64,000 bases of DNA. Origin: Klugiella xanthotipulae (GTDB lineage: Bacteria > Actinomycetota > Actinomycetes > Actinomycetales > Microbacteriaceae). The notes under the pieces are model-generated. The model did not search any database, was not told where the DNA came from, and was given only the letters and a program-made list of their open reading frames with translations. The position numbers and the translations under genes are program-made. The first letter of the stretch is position 1, and every line of letters begins with the position of its first letter. Location: positions 62,001-126,000 of the forward strand of contig NZ_VFPN01000003.1 in NCBI RefSeq assembly GCF_006716695.1, in the 5' to 3' direction. Below, piece by piece: positions 48,064-56,025 of this stretch.

Positions 48064-49749
48064 TTAGCGCGCGAGAATTTTTTCCTTGATCTCTTTGCGG
48101 AGAATCTTGCCGATCAGTGATCGAGGCAACTCGTCCCACACTTCGATTGATCGGGGGACCTTGTACGGCGTGAGACCGGTACGGCAGTGCTCTCGAACGC
48201 TCTCCTCGTCGAAGGTGTACCCTGGGCGCATGACCACAACGGCGACGACGCTTTCACCGCCGTTGCTGCGCGGGATACCGATGGCTGCGGCGTCCTCCAC
48301 CCCGTCGTAGGAGCGCAGCACGCTCTCGACTTCGGTGGGAGATACGTTGAAGCCACCTGTGACGATCAACTCTTTCTTGCGGTCCACGATCGTGACAAAG
48401 CCGTCTCTGTCCGCCGTGACAATATCGCCGGTGCGCAGCCAACCGTCGGGGGTTAGCGCCTCGGCCGTGGCCTCGGCGTTTTTCCAGTAACCCGAGAAGA
48501 CCTGGGGGCCCCGGAACAGCAGTTCTCCTGGTCCGCCGTCGGGGGCAGAATCTTCGGGGTTCTCAACCGCCACAAGTTTGATTTCGCAGCCCGGGAGGGG
48601 AACGCCTACCGTGCCAGCCTTGCGGCTGCTGCCCACGGGGTTACAGAGAGCCACCGGGGCCGCCTCGGTGAGACCGTAGCCCTCAACGAGCCAGCCGCCC
48701 GTGGCCTCCTCCCACCGCTCGACCGTACTTGGAGGCAGGTCCATGGCTCCTGAGATCGCGCACGTGATGCCGCCGAGGGCGACCCGTTTGGTGTGGGCGG
48801 TCTCCGCGATGCGGTCATACATGGGTGGAACTGCCGGCAGGAAAGTGGGCAGATGCTTCTGCGCAGCCGCGAGTACCAGGTCAACGTCGAACGAGGGGAA
48901 GAGTACCAGGCGTGCACCCATGCTCATTGCAAAAGTGAGGCACAGCGTCATGCCGTAGGCGTGGAACATGGGGAGCACCCCATAGACGCAGCAATCACCC
49001 TTGGTCACGGCGGGCACCCACGATTGTGCCTGGAGAGCGTTGGCGAGGAGATTGCGGTGGCTCAGCATGGCGCCCTTGGGTGTTCCCGTGGTACCGCTTG
49101 TGTACTGCAGGAGAGCCAGGTCGTTGTGCCCGGGTCGGCGGATGCTGTCGGCAATCCGATCACTCGTGGCGAGTCGTCGCCACGGGATGGTGCCGGTTGT
49201 GGTGGTCCCCAGCTTCTGTCGGCTTTCACGGGCCTTCGCAATCGGTAGTTTCAAGAGAAGGCGTTTACTGAGGGGCATAGCCTCGATGAGGTTTACCGCA
49301 ATGATTGTGGTGGGGCGGACATCCGCAGGCAGCGCCTGGAGCGTGCCACACACGTTTTCCCACGCGATAACCACCTGCGCGCCGTGATCTTCGAACTGGG
49401 TGCGCAGCTCGCGAGGCGTGTAGAGCGGGTTGTGTTCAACCACAATGGCCCCGAGGCGCAGGGCCGCGTAGAAGGCCACGACGTGCTGTGGGCAGTTGGG
49501 CAAGACGAGAGCAACCCGGTCGCCGTGGCGCACCCCGAGGGTGTGGAGCCCGGTGGCGACACGCTCGATCTGCTCACCTAACTCGCGGTAGGTTGTTGTT
49601 GCGCCGAAAAAGTCGAGGGCGATGGTATCGGCATAGTCGTTGACGGATGCGTGAATCACGTCAACAAGCGAGATTGTGGGCAGTGTGAGGTCGGCGGGCA
49701 CGCCGGGCGCGTAGTGCGCGGTCCACGGTCGGTCTGCGAGGGTGCTCAT
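48064..49749 (-). CDS. fadD: Long-chain acyl-CoA synthetase
   Basis: A 561-residue AMP-forming acyl-CoA ligase that activates fatty acids for degradation or lipid assembly. The AMP-binding motif YTSGTTGTPKGA, the VEGYGLTEAAPV region and the hinge/C-terminal motifs GWLRTGDI, VDRKKELIVTGGFNV and SLIGKILRKEI are present, including the catalytic lysine near the C-terminus. No membrane segment is seen. AAGGAC lies 8 bases before ATG 49749. It stands alone, between gatB and dinB. Confidence 0.9.
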   Translation of the reverse strand: MSTLADRPWTAHYAPGVPADLTLPTISLVDVIHASVNDYADTIALDFFGATTTYRELGEQIERVATGLHTLGVRHGDRVALVLPNCPQHVVAFYAALRLGAIVVEHNPLYTPRELRTQFEDHGAQVVIAWENVCGTLQALPADVRPTTIIAVNLIEAMPLSKRLLLKLPIAKARESRQKLGTTTTGTIPWRRLATSDRIADSIRRPGHNDLALLQYTSGTTGTPKGAMLSHRNLLANALQAQSWVPAVTKGDCCVYGVLPMFHAYGMTLCLTFAMSMGARLVLFPSFDVDLVLAAAQKHLPTFLPAVPPMYDRIAETAHTKRVALGGITCAISGAMDLPPSTVERWEEATGGWLVEGYGLTEAAPVALCNPVGSSRKAGTVGVPLPGCEIKLVAVENPEDSAPDGGPGELLFRGPQVFSGYWKNAEATAEALTPDGWLRTGDIVTADRDGFVTIVDRKKELIVTGGFNVSPTEVESVLRSYDGVEDAAAIGIPRSNGGESVVAVVVMRPGYTFDEESVREHCRTGLTPYKVPRSIEVWDELPRSLIGKILRKEIKEKILAR

Positions 49750-49843
49750 TGTCAGGTGTCCTTTGTCTACCGGGGCGAAATTCCCCGTACCACTGTAACC
49801 GGTTATGGGGCGAATGCCAGGTTGAATGTCGGTAGCTGGTGGT

Positions 49844-49849
49844 TAGCTT
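49844..49849 (+). promoter_or_regulatory. -10 hexamer for leaderless dinB mRNA
   Basis: TAGCTT is followed by 5 bases and ATG 49855. No LexA-type operator was recognised around it. Confidence 0.4.
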
Positions 49850-49854
49850 GAGTA

Positions 49855-51060
49855 ATGACACACGAGCGGAGTGAGGCGTCGATCCTTCACATCGACCTGG
49901 ATGCATTTTTTGCGTCGGTCGAACTGCTCGACAAACCCGAACTACGAGGTCAGCCTGCAGTGGTGGCCAGCCCGACCGGTCGCTCGGTGGTGACGAGTGC
50001 CACCTACGAGGCGCGGCGGTTCGGTATCCACTCGGCACAGCCACTGGCGCAGGCCCAGCGGCTGTGCCCGCACGTGATCGTATTGCCGCCACATATGGAA
50101 CTGTATCGCGAGGCCTCTCGGCGGGTTATGGCAATTTTTCGGGATATCACCCCACTCGTGGAGCAGCTCAGTATTGATGAAGCCTTCCTCGATGTGGCCG
50201 GCGCGCGCCACCTCTTTGGCTCACCTGCTGAGATTGCTGCCCTGGTACGTGCCCGGGTGCGTGCGGGCACCGGGCTGACCTGTTCGGTCGGGGCCGCGTC
50301 TACCAAGTTTGTGGCCAAGGTGGCGTCGCAGCGGGCCAAGCCCAACGGTGTCCTAGTGATTGAGCCGCACCTGACTCTCGACTTCCTGCACCCCCTCCCC
50401 GTCGGTGCGCTATGGGGTGTCGGCGGGGTCACAGGGGAACACCTGCGCACGTTCGGGGTGAAGACGATCGGTGACCTCGCCGAGCTGCCACTGGGCACCC
50501 TCCAGCGTGCCGTGGGGGACGCCTCGGCGCGTGCGCTGCACGAGTTGGCTCACGGACGTGATCTTCGTCTCGTCACCCCAGAGCGCGACGAGAAGAGCAT
50601 CAGTAACGAGGTCACGTTTGAATACGACGTAGCGGATGCCGAGATCATCCGCCGCCAGCTTCTTCAACTTTCGTTGAAGGTGGGGGCGCGTCTGCGCACA
50701 GCTCATCTGGTGGCCCGTACGGTGGGTATCAAATTGCGCTGGGACGATTTCCGCACGATTACACGTTCGCGCACGCTGGGGGAGCCAACAAGCGTGGGTC
50801 GGCAAATTTACACCGAGGCGGCTGCCGCGTTTGATGAGTTAAAATTCGCGGGTCGGCGTGTGCGGCTCGTAGGAGTGCGGGCCGGAAACCTGGTGGCGGG
50901 TGATGGGGCTTCGGCGGCGTTGTGGGATCCCTACGAGCGGTGGCGGGAAGCCGAGAACGTGATGGACGATGCTATTCGGCGGTTTGGGCCACACACGGTC
51001 ACCGCCGCCGCGCTGATGAAGAAGCCGGGGCGCATGGTTGACCCGCGCACGGAAGGGTAG
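49855..51060 (+). CDS. dinB: DNA polymerase IV
   Basis: A 401-residue Y-family translesion polymerase. Catalytic motifs are HIDLDAFFASVE (residues 12-23) and QLSIDEAFLDVAG, with the fingers motif SVVTSATYEARRFG between. HhH and little-finger regions follow (LWGVGGVTGEHLRTFGV). I see no clear C-terminal beta-clamp binding peptide of the QxxLF type, which is typical of some actinobacterial DinB2-type proteins. It is expressed from its own predicted leaderless start. Spacing to gerW (72 bp) and a separate promoter there make it monocistronic. Confidence 0.93.
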   Translation: MTHERSEASILHIDLDAFFASVELLDKPELRGQPAVVASPTGRSVVTSATYEARRFGIHSAQPLAQAQRLCPHVIVLPPHMELYREASRRVMAIFRDITPLVEQLSIDEAFLDVAGARHLFGSPAEIAALVRARVRAGTGLTCSVGAASTKFVAKVASQRAKPNGVLVIEPHLTLDFLHPLPVGALWGVGGVTGEHLRTFGVKTIGDLAELPLGTLQRAVGDASARALHELAHGRDLRLVTPERDEKSISNEVTFEYDVADAEIIRRQLLQLSLKVGARLRTAHLVARTVGIKLRWDDFRTITRSRTLGEPTSVGRQIYTEAAAAFDELKFAGRRVRLVGVRAGNLVAGDGASAALWDPYERWREAENVMDDAIRRFGPHTVTAAALMKKPGRMVDPRTEG

Positions 51061-51120
51061 AGCTTTGGTTTTGTGAGGGGCAAGGTTCGTTGTGGACTGT
51101 CCCGGGTGGGAACCCGATGG

Positions 51121-51126
51121 TAGCGT
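51121..51126 (+). promoter_or_regulatory. -10 hexamer for leaderless gerW-like mRNA
   Basis: TAGCGT is followed by 6 bases and ATG 51133, and no ribosome binding site fits. Confidence 0.5.
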
Positions 51127-51132
51127 TGGCTC

Positions 51133-51471
51133 ATGGCTAATCTGACCGTAGATCTTGCGAACATTCTGACGTCCACCGGTGTTAAGGCATCTTATGGCGA
51201 CCCTGTCGAGCTGGAGGGGACCACGATTATCCCCGTGGCCTCCAGCTGGTTTGGGTTTGGTGGGGGACAGGGCCTTGAGGATGACGAAAGCGATAGCGCT
51301 ATGAACGGCGGTGGCGGTGGTGGTGCCTCGGTCCCCTTGGGGGCGTATGTCAAGCAGGGAGACTCGCTTGAGTTTCAGCCGAATCCGATTGTTTTGCTCT
51401 GCGTGGCTGTCCCCTTTGTGTGGGTTGCGGGACGCGCCGTTGCACGAATCGTGCGCGCGCTCAAGCGGTAG
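51133..51471 (+). CDS. GerW (YtfJ)-family protein
   Basis: A 112-residue protein with the GerW pattern: an N-terminal helix, a GDPVELEGTTIIPVASSWFGFG core, a Gly-rich stretch (GGGGGG near residues 58-63), a polar VKQGDSLEF segment, and a hydrophobic C-terminal helix (IVLLCVAVPFVWVAG). In Bacillus the homologue is needed for spore germination; in non-sporulating actinobacteria its role is unknown. Stop and the next GTG are 3 bases apart, so it is probably co-transcribed with the kinase-like gene. Confidence 0.82.
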   Translation: MANLTVDLANILTSTGVKASYGDPVELEGTTIIPVASSWFGFGGGQGLEDDESDSAMNGGGGGGASVPLGAYVKQGDSLEFQPNPIVLLCVAVPFVWVAGRAVARIVRALKR

Positions 51472-51474
51472 GCC

Positions 51475-52050
51475 GTGGATGCCGGGTTGGGGATGCTCCG
51501 TACCCGCGTTTCCCAGCTCAGCGCCCAGCCGGTCACTGTCCTGATTGATGGGCGCAGTGGCGCAGGGAAATCGACTGTTGCTCGGCAACTCGTGGAGTCC
51601 TGGCCACGGCCCGATCCGGTCCAGTTGATCAGTATGGACGATATCTACCCGGGCTGGGAGGGGCTTCGCGCGGCGAGTGAGTCCATTATTACCGAGGTGC
51701 TTGAGCCGCGGTCACGTGGTGTGGTCGGACGTTGGCGTCGCTTTGACTGGGGCTCTGGAGATTTCGCCGAGTGGCATCGGGTTGACCCCGCACTCTCCCT
51801 GCTGGTGGAGGGATGTGGCTGTGTCACCCGGGCGAGCGCCTCTCTAGCTGATCTGCGTGTGTGGCTTGATTCCCCGGCGGCGGATCGGAAACGACGTGCG
51901 CTCGCCCGCGACGGTGAGATGTTTGAACCCCGGTGGGAGAGCTGGAGCCGACAGGAGGACGCGCTCTACGCTACGGAGGGCACGTCGCAGCTGGCAAACC
52001 TTACCCTGGTCAATGTTACGAGCGCTGCGCGCTCAGGAGGGCCTCGGTAA
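51475..52050 (+). CDS. P-loop kinase-like protein (uridine-kinase-like)
   Basis: A 191-residue P-loop protein with Walker A IDGRSGAGKST (about residues 24-34), MDDIYPGWEG after the next strand, and a strand-plus-acid motif LLVEGCGCV. The layout is that of nucleoside or pantothenate kinases, but the substrate is not evident. GTG 51475 starts 3 bases after the GerW stop. Its 3' end overlaps the tail of the DUF2017 gene on the other strand by 35 bp. Confidence 0.78.
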   Translation: MDAGLGMLRTRVSQLSAQPVTVLIDGRSGAGKSTVARQLVESWPRPDPVQLISMDDIYPGWEGLRAASESIITEVLEPRSRGVVGRWRRFDWGSGDFAEWHRVDPALSLLVEGCGCVTRASASLADLRVWLDSPAADRKRRALARDGEMFEPRWESWSRQEDALYATEGTSQLANLTLVNVTSAARSGGPR

Positions 52051-52645
52051 ACTCGGCGAGCCAGTCGTAGACGGCGCGAGTATTGGCCTCCATATCGTCG
52101 AGGGGCTCACGTTCCAGGTCGTTCTCGGTGTCGATGGCGAGTCGCGCGGCGAGGGCTAGCCGCATGGCTGTCAACGTCTTAACCCAGGAGAGGAAGCCGT
52201 GCTCATCGAGGGGGACGCTGAGCACCCGGCTATCGGTGTCACTACCGAATGCGGGTAGGTCGTCGTGGGTCAGGGTGGTTTCTTCGTCGGGTAGAAACTG
52301 GTCGATACCGTCGAGGCGTGCTGCGCCAAGAAGGGCCAGGACATTGTCCGCGTCCTGAATCTTGCGGTTGACGATGCCGCGCTCGGAGGTCTGTCGGAAC
52401 TCGCTTGCGAGGGTGTCATCTTCGTAGGCATCCGGCAGTAACCGGGCGAGGGCGGGGTCGGCGGGGGCCGAGCTTGCTCCGCCCAGGTCGAGGCTCGCGA
52501 GGAGCGGGTCGGGGTCGGGTTCTCCGGTACTGTAGTCGCGGTAAAGACTGACCAACTGGGCCACCAGCGTCTCCACGAGGTCGGCCTCGTCCTCGTGGAT
52601 GTGCAGCACCGTGAACCCCTCGGCGTTGATACGGCTGATTCTCAT
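52016..52645 (-). CDS. DUF2017 family protein
   Basis: A 209-residue acidic protein of the DUF2017 family, consistently located after clpS in actinobacteria and without a known function. The stretches DEADLVETLVAQLVSLYRDY and the C-terminal MEANTRAVYDWLAEFTEAL are visible; the middle is Asp/Pro-rich. It starts inside the end of clpS (ATGA overlap). The genomic link suggests a role in ClpS-ClpCP proteolysis, but this is inference. Confidence 0.85.
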   Translation of the reverse strand: MRISRINAEGFTVLHIHEDEADLVETLVAQLVSLYRDYSTGEPDPDPLLASLDLGGASSAPADPALARLLPDAYEDDTLASEFRQTSERGIVNRKIQDADNVLALLGAARLDGIDQFLPDEETTLTHDDLPAFGSDTDSRVLSVPLDEHGFLSWVKTLTAMRLALAARLAIDTENDLEREPLDDMEANTRAVYDWLAEFTEALLSAQRS

Positions 52646-52974
52646 GGGGTACCCGCCTGACGGAGCGTTGACCAGAGGCCGTAGTCGTGCATTGCCTCCA
52701 CGTGCATTTCCATTTTTTCGCGGCTTCCTTCGGCCACGATTGCGTGTCCGTCGTGGTGTACACGCAGCATCAGGTCCTCCGCGTGCTGCAGGGTGTAACC
52801 AAAGTGGCGTTGGAAAACAAAGCTTACGTAGGACATGAGGTTGACCGGATCATCCCAGACCACCGTCTGCCACGGCCGCTCTGACTCAGGCATGCTCTGC
52901 TGGGAGAGGGATACCTGCTGATGGGTCTCGGCACTGCTCAGCGGTGGGGCTTCGAGATTGGGATAGGTGGACAC
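52642..52974 (-). CDS. clpS: ATP-dependent Clp protease adaptor ClpS
   Basis: ClpS delivers N-degron substrates to ClpC-ClpP. Its core is seen in PWQTVVWDDPVNLMSYVSFVF (N-degron pocket region), HFGYTLQHAEDLMLRVHHDG and REKMEMHVEAMHDYGLW. A polar N-terminal extension of about 33 residues precedes the core. Two signals fix GTG 52974: it overlaps the stop of the zincin gene (TAGTG), and a TAGGCT hexamer lies 7 bases before it. ClpS is followed by DUF2017 through a 4-base overlap. Confidence 0.92.
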   Translation of the reverse strand: MSTYPNLEAPPLSSAETHQQVSLSQQSMPESERPWQTVVWDDPVNLMSYVSFVFQRHFGYTLQHAEDLMLRVHHDGHAIVAEGSREKMEMHVEAMHDYGLWSTLRQAGTP

Positions 52975-53324
52975 TATGCCCAGCCTAGCTCGTGCAGCCG
53001 CGCATCATCTATCCCAAAGTGGTGGGCGATCTCGTGCACGAGGGTGATATGCACCTCGTCGCGGAGTTCGTCGAGGGTGTTGCAGATTGCCTGCAAATTG
53101 TTTTTGTAGAGCGTGATCCGGTCGGGGATCTCTCCAAAGCCATAGTTTCCGCGTTCGGTGAGGGCAAGACCGTCGTAGAGGCCTAGCAGGTCGGCGCTGC
53201 CGTCTTCGGGGATGTCTTCGATCGCGATGACAAGGTTGTCAAGGTTTTCCACTATGGCGTCGGGCAGCGCGTCAAGTTCGGCTGTGACGAGCAGCTCGAA
53301 GTCGGTGTCGGTGATCTCAACCAT
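52974..53324 (-). CDS. Small zincin-like metallopeptidase family protein
   Basis: A 116-residue acidic protein with the zinc motif VHEIAHHFGIDDARL near the C-terminus, which has the HExxH core and a third candidate ligand in GIDD. This is the short zincin_1 family found next to clpS in actinobacteria; peptidase activity has not been shown as far as I know. No signal peptide is visible, so it acts in the cytoplasm. It is the first gene of the zincin-clpS-DUF2017 operon and overlaps clpS by one base. Confidence 0.85.
   Translation of the reverse strand: MVEITDTDFELLVTAELDALPDAIVENLDNLVIAIEDIPEDGSADLLGLYDGLALTERGNYGFGEIPDRITLYKNNLQAICNTLDELRDEVHITLVHEIAHHFGIDDARLHELGWA
52982..52987 (-). promoter_or_regulatory. 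Possible internal leaderless -10 for clpS
   Basis: TAGGCT lies within the last codons of the zincin gene and 7 bases before the clpS GTG. It matches the leaderless pattern but may be coincidental, as it lies in coding sequence. Confidence 0.3.
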
Positions 53325-53371
53325 TTCTTAAGCCTGGCACAGGTGCGCCGCTGGGGCTACAGGGTTGATCC

Positions 53372-53418
53372 ATAACGCGAAGAACCCCCGGCTGTTGACC
53401 GGGGGTTCTTCGCGTTAT
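53372..53418. terminator. Long perfect hairpin (terminator) downstream of tRNA-His
   Basis: Two perfectly complementary 20-base arms enclose a 7-base loop (CTGTTGA). The core is AACCCCCGG against CCGGGGGTT. It lies 17 bp beyond the tRNA-His 3' end and upstream of the zincin operon on the same strand, so it most likely ends the tRNA-His transcript. Confidence 0.8.
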
Positions 53419-53434
53419 CCGTTGAGGATCACTA

Positions 53435-53511
53435 TGGGGTGGCTAACGGGGCTCGAACCCGCGACTTCCGGCACCACAAGCCAGCGCTCTACCAACTGAG
53501 CTATAGCCACC
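53435..53511 (-). tRNA. tRNA-His (anticodon GTG)
   Basis: A cloverleaf can be drawn: acceptor GTGGCTA with TAGCCAC, D stem GCTC/GAGC, anticodon stem CTGGC/GCCGG with loop TTGTGGT, and T arm GCGGG-TTCGAGC-CCCGT. The extra G-1 (complement of base 53511) pairs with discriminator C73, the identity mark of tRNA-His. The CCA end is encoded (53435-53437). Confidence 0.96.
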
Positions 53512-53549
53512 ATGTTTCACTGTCTTTATCAAACAGCAACCCCGCTAGC

Positions 53550-54173
53550 TTAGTACATTTTTTCGGCGAAGGTGTCCACCGTGTCCGTTGCAATGCCCTG
53601 AGACTCGGTATTGCCCGGGCCCTCGCCCGGAATAAAGACCGCGGATCGGTAGTATGCCAGTTCGCGGATGGATTCCAGGATGTCGGCCAGGGCTCGGTGG
53701 CCACCGTTCTTCTCGGGTGCGTTGTAGTAGGTGGGGGGGAACCAGCGGCGGGCGAGTTCTTTGATTGAGGACACGTCGATGTTGCGGTAGTGCAGATGCT
53801 CGTCGAGGGTTGGCATATAGCGGGCCAGGAACATCCGGTCTGTGCCGATCGTGTTTCCGGCGAGAAGAGCGCGCTTGCCGGAGGGAACAAAGCGGTCGAT
53901 GTATTCGATTACCTGCTTCTCGGCCTGGGCAACAGGAACGCCACCGGGGATTTCGGCGAGCAATCCCGACTCCGTGTGCATGTTCAACACGAACTCGCCC
54001 ATGTTGTTGTAGGCGGCCTCGCTGGGGGCGATCACGATACTGAACCCTGCATCCAGTGGCGCAAGGTCAAAGTCTGTGATGACGACGGCGATTTCGACTA
54101 GTTCGTCGATGCTGGGGTCGAGTCCCGTCATCTCGCAATCAATCCAAACAAGTTGTTCCGCGGGTGTACTCAT
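53550..54173 (-). CDS. orn: Oligoribonuclease
   Basis: Orn degrades 2- to 5-mer RNA and pGpG to mononucleotides. The DEDDh exonuclease motifs are VWIDCEMTGLD (D12, E14), GNTIGTDRMFLARYMP and HRALADILESI. Length is 207, slightly longer than the family norm because of a C-terminal tail. A TAAGCT hexamer 6 bases before ATG 54173 and the lack of a ribosome binding site predict a leaderless mRNA. It is transcribed towards tRNA-His and away from the znu genes. Confidence 0.95.
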   Translation of the reverse strand: MSTPAEQLVWIDCEMTGLDPSIDELVEIAVVITDFDLAPLDAGFSIVIAPSEAAYNNMGEFVLNMHTESGLLAEIPGGVPVAQAEKQVIEYIDRFVPSGKRALLAGNTIGTDRMFLARYMPTLDEHLHYRNIDVSSIKELARRWFPPTYYNAPEKNGGHRALADILESIRELAYYRSAVFIPGEGPGNTESQGIATDTVDTFAEKMY

Positions 54174-54179
54174 TGTCTT

Positions 54180-54185
54180 AGCTTA
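54180..54185 (-). promoter_or_regulatory. -10 hexamer for leaderless orn mRNA
   Basis: TAAGCT on the minus strand is followed by 6 bases and ATG 54173. Confidence 0.5.
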
Positions 54186-54292
54186 GGCCTGTCTCGTGTC
54201 GATGCTGGCTTTGATTATGGGCTGATCTTCGTGGGGATGGTGTTGGGTTTGTGTGTCGCCTCGGAAGCTCACTTAAAGTCGCCATACCGAAG

Positions 54293-54298
54293 TAGAAT
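54293..54298 (+). promoter_or_regulatory. -10 hexamer for leaderless znuA-like mRNA
   Basis: TAGAAT ends 7 bases before ATG 54306. The in-frame ATG at 54298 overlaps the hexamer and is therefore a poor start. A metal-dependent operator was looked for but not convincingly found. Confidence 0.48.
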
Positions 54299-54305
54299 GT
54301 TAGCC

Positions 54306-55262
54306 ATGTCGAACATGCTTGCGCTGTCAATGCGGCGGATATCACTCGCCGCATCGCTATGCCTGGCTCTGGTGATGGCGGGGTGTTCAGCCTCGGAACG
54401 CCCCCCGGTCAGCGACTCCCCGTCAGCTGGCTCCCGTCCCCTCGTGTTAACAACTTTTACTGTGCTCGCCGACATAGCGCGGAACGTGGCGGGGGACCAC
54501 CTGCGCGTGCAGTCGCTCACCAAGGTGGGGGCAGAGATTCATGGCTATGAACCGACGCCGGCCGATCTCACGGTGGCTGCCGATGCCGACCTCATCCTGG
54601 ACAACGGGCTGGGGTTGGAGAGATGGTTTGAGCGCTTTGTTGCCGATCTTGACGTTCCACACGTGGTCGTGTCAGACGGGATTGAGCCCATCCCCATCGG
54701 TGAGGGCCAAGCGGTAGGGCACGCTAACCCCCACGCCTGGATGTCGCCGACTAACGCCATCATTTACGTCCACAACATTGCTGATGCGTTTGTTCGACTT
54801 GACCCGACCAACACGGCCGCCTACCGGGCCAACGCGGAGAGTTACGCGGACGATATTCGAGGTATAGGGGAGACGCTAGCCGCTGCACTCGCGGAATTAC
54901 CTACCGGGCAGAGAGCCCTCGTGACCTGCGAGGGAGCTTTCAGCTATGTGGCGCGCGACGAGGGCCTCACAGAGCAGTATCTGTGGCCCGTCAATGCGGA
55001 GTCTGAGGCTACCCCGCAGTCGGTGGCTGCGGCGATTGATTTTGTACGCGATAACGATGTGTCGGCGGTGTTTTGCGAATCTACGGTTTCGGCCCGAACC
55101 ATGGAGCAGGTGGCAGATGAGGCACAGGCTCGATTCGGCGGGGTGCTGTACGTTGACTCTCTCAGTACCCCCGAGGGTCCCGTGCCAACCTACATGAAAC
55201 TCATCGAATACAACGTGGGCGTAATTGTGGCGGGGCTGACGAGGGGTGATGATGGCGGCTGA
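54306..55262 (+). CDS. Zinc/manganese ABC transporter substrate-binding lipoprotein
   Basis: A 318-residue cluster A-I metal-binding lipoprotein. The signal peptide ends in LVMAGC (lipid anchor C27). Metal ligands are expected from H in HGYEPTPADL, H in ANPHAWMSP, E in the region after TCEGAFSY and an acidic residue near YVDSLSTPEG. No long His-rich loop is present, so zinc or manganese are equally possible. I chose ATG 54306 from the -10 element. The last 11 bases overlap the ATPase gene. Confidence 0.92.
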   Translation: MSNMLALSMRRISLAASLCLALVMAGCSASERPPVSDSPSAGSRPLVLTTFTVLADIARNVAGDHLRVQSLTKVGAEIHGYEPTPADLTVAADADLILDNGLGLERWFERFVADLDVPHVVVSDGIEPIPIGEGQAVGHANPHAWMSPTNAIIYVHNIADAFVRLDPTNTAAYRANAESYADDIRGIGETLAAALAELPTGQRALVTCEGAFSYVARDEGLTEQYLWPVNAESEATPQSVAAAIDFVRDNDVSAVFCESTVSARTMEQVADEAQARFGGVLYVDSLSTPEGPVPTYMKLIEYNVGVIVAGLTRGDDGG

Positions 55263-56025
55263 TGATGTGGTTCTCGAGCTCCGAGAGGTGTCGGTATCCT
55301 ACGGTACCGTTCGGGCGCTGGAAGGGGCGAGCCTCCGTCTCAGAGCGGGGGTGGTGACGGGGCTGGTCGGAGTCAACGGGTCGGGTAAGTCCACCCTGAT
55401 GAAGTCGATCCTGGGGTTGGTTCAGCCGACGTCCGGAACGGTAACCGTTCGGGGTGGTTCCGTGGCGGCAGCGAGGAGGAAGGCGTCGATCACGTACGTG
55501 CCGCAAACCGAGTCGATTGACGAGACCTTTCCGTTGAGTGTGGGCCAGGTGGTTGAGATGGGACGATACGGCCGCCTCGGGATGACTCGCAGGCTGGCTC
55601 CGGCGGACCGTGCCGCCTGCCGCGAGGCCGTGGCTCGGACGGGTACCGAAAAACTTGTCGAACGAAGTATTGGTGAGCTCTCTGGCGGTCAGCGCAAGCG
55701 GGTTTTTCTGGCCAGGGCCATCGCGCAGGGAGCCGACATTCTCCTCCTCGATGAGCCGTTTAGCGGGGTTGACGCGACTTCTCAACGGGAGATTAGTGCG
55801 GTCATCCGCTCACTTGCCGCCGAGGGGGTGAGCGTGCTGATCTCAAGCCACGATGTTGCCTCGCTGCCTGGGCTGTGCGACAGCGTCGTGCTCTGGTACC
55901 GGCGTGCACTTTTTGAGGGCTCACCGGCTGATGCTCTCAGCGACGCCCATCTTGCCCGAGCATTTGCCGCGGGCCTCGGTGAGGGCAGCGCGGGTGCCGT
56001 GACCGGGGAGGGTGGCGCGGTATGA
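55252..56025 (+). CDS. Zinc/manganese ABC transporter ATP-binding protein
   Basis: A 257-residue ABC ATPase that powers the metal importer. Walker A is GVNGSGKST (about residues 39-47), the Q-loop is in TYVPQTES, the signature is LSGGQRKRVFLARA, Walker B LLLDEPFSGVD, and the H-loop SSHDVASL. ATG 55252 has GAGGGG 5 bases upstream; ATG 55249 and GTG 55246 are alternatives. It overlaps the binding-protein gene by 11 bases and the permease by 4 (ATGA). Confidence 0.94.
   Translation: MAADDVVLELREVSVSYGTVRALEGASLRLRAGVVTGLVGVNGSGKSTLMKSILGLVQPTSGTVTVRGGSVAAARRKASITYVPQTESIDETFPLSVGQVVEMGRYGRLGMTRRLAPADRAACREAVARTGTEKLVERSIGELSGGQRKRVFLARAIAQGADILLLDEPFSGVDATSQREISAVIRSLAAEGVSVLISSHDVASLPGLCDSVVLWYRRALFEGSPADALSDAHLARAFAAGLGEGSAGAVTGEGGAV

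Noticed and set aside
54290-54325. Possible Zur or MntR palindrome over the start of the metal-binding lipoprotein gene
   Set aside because: ATGTT and AACAT occur about 10 bases apart, but they lie partly in coding sequence, the inner bases do not pair, and the match to known actinobacterial operators is poor.
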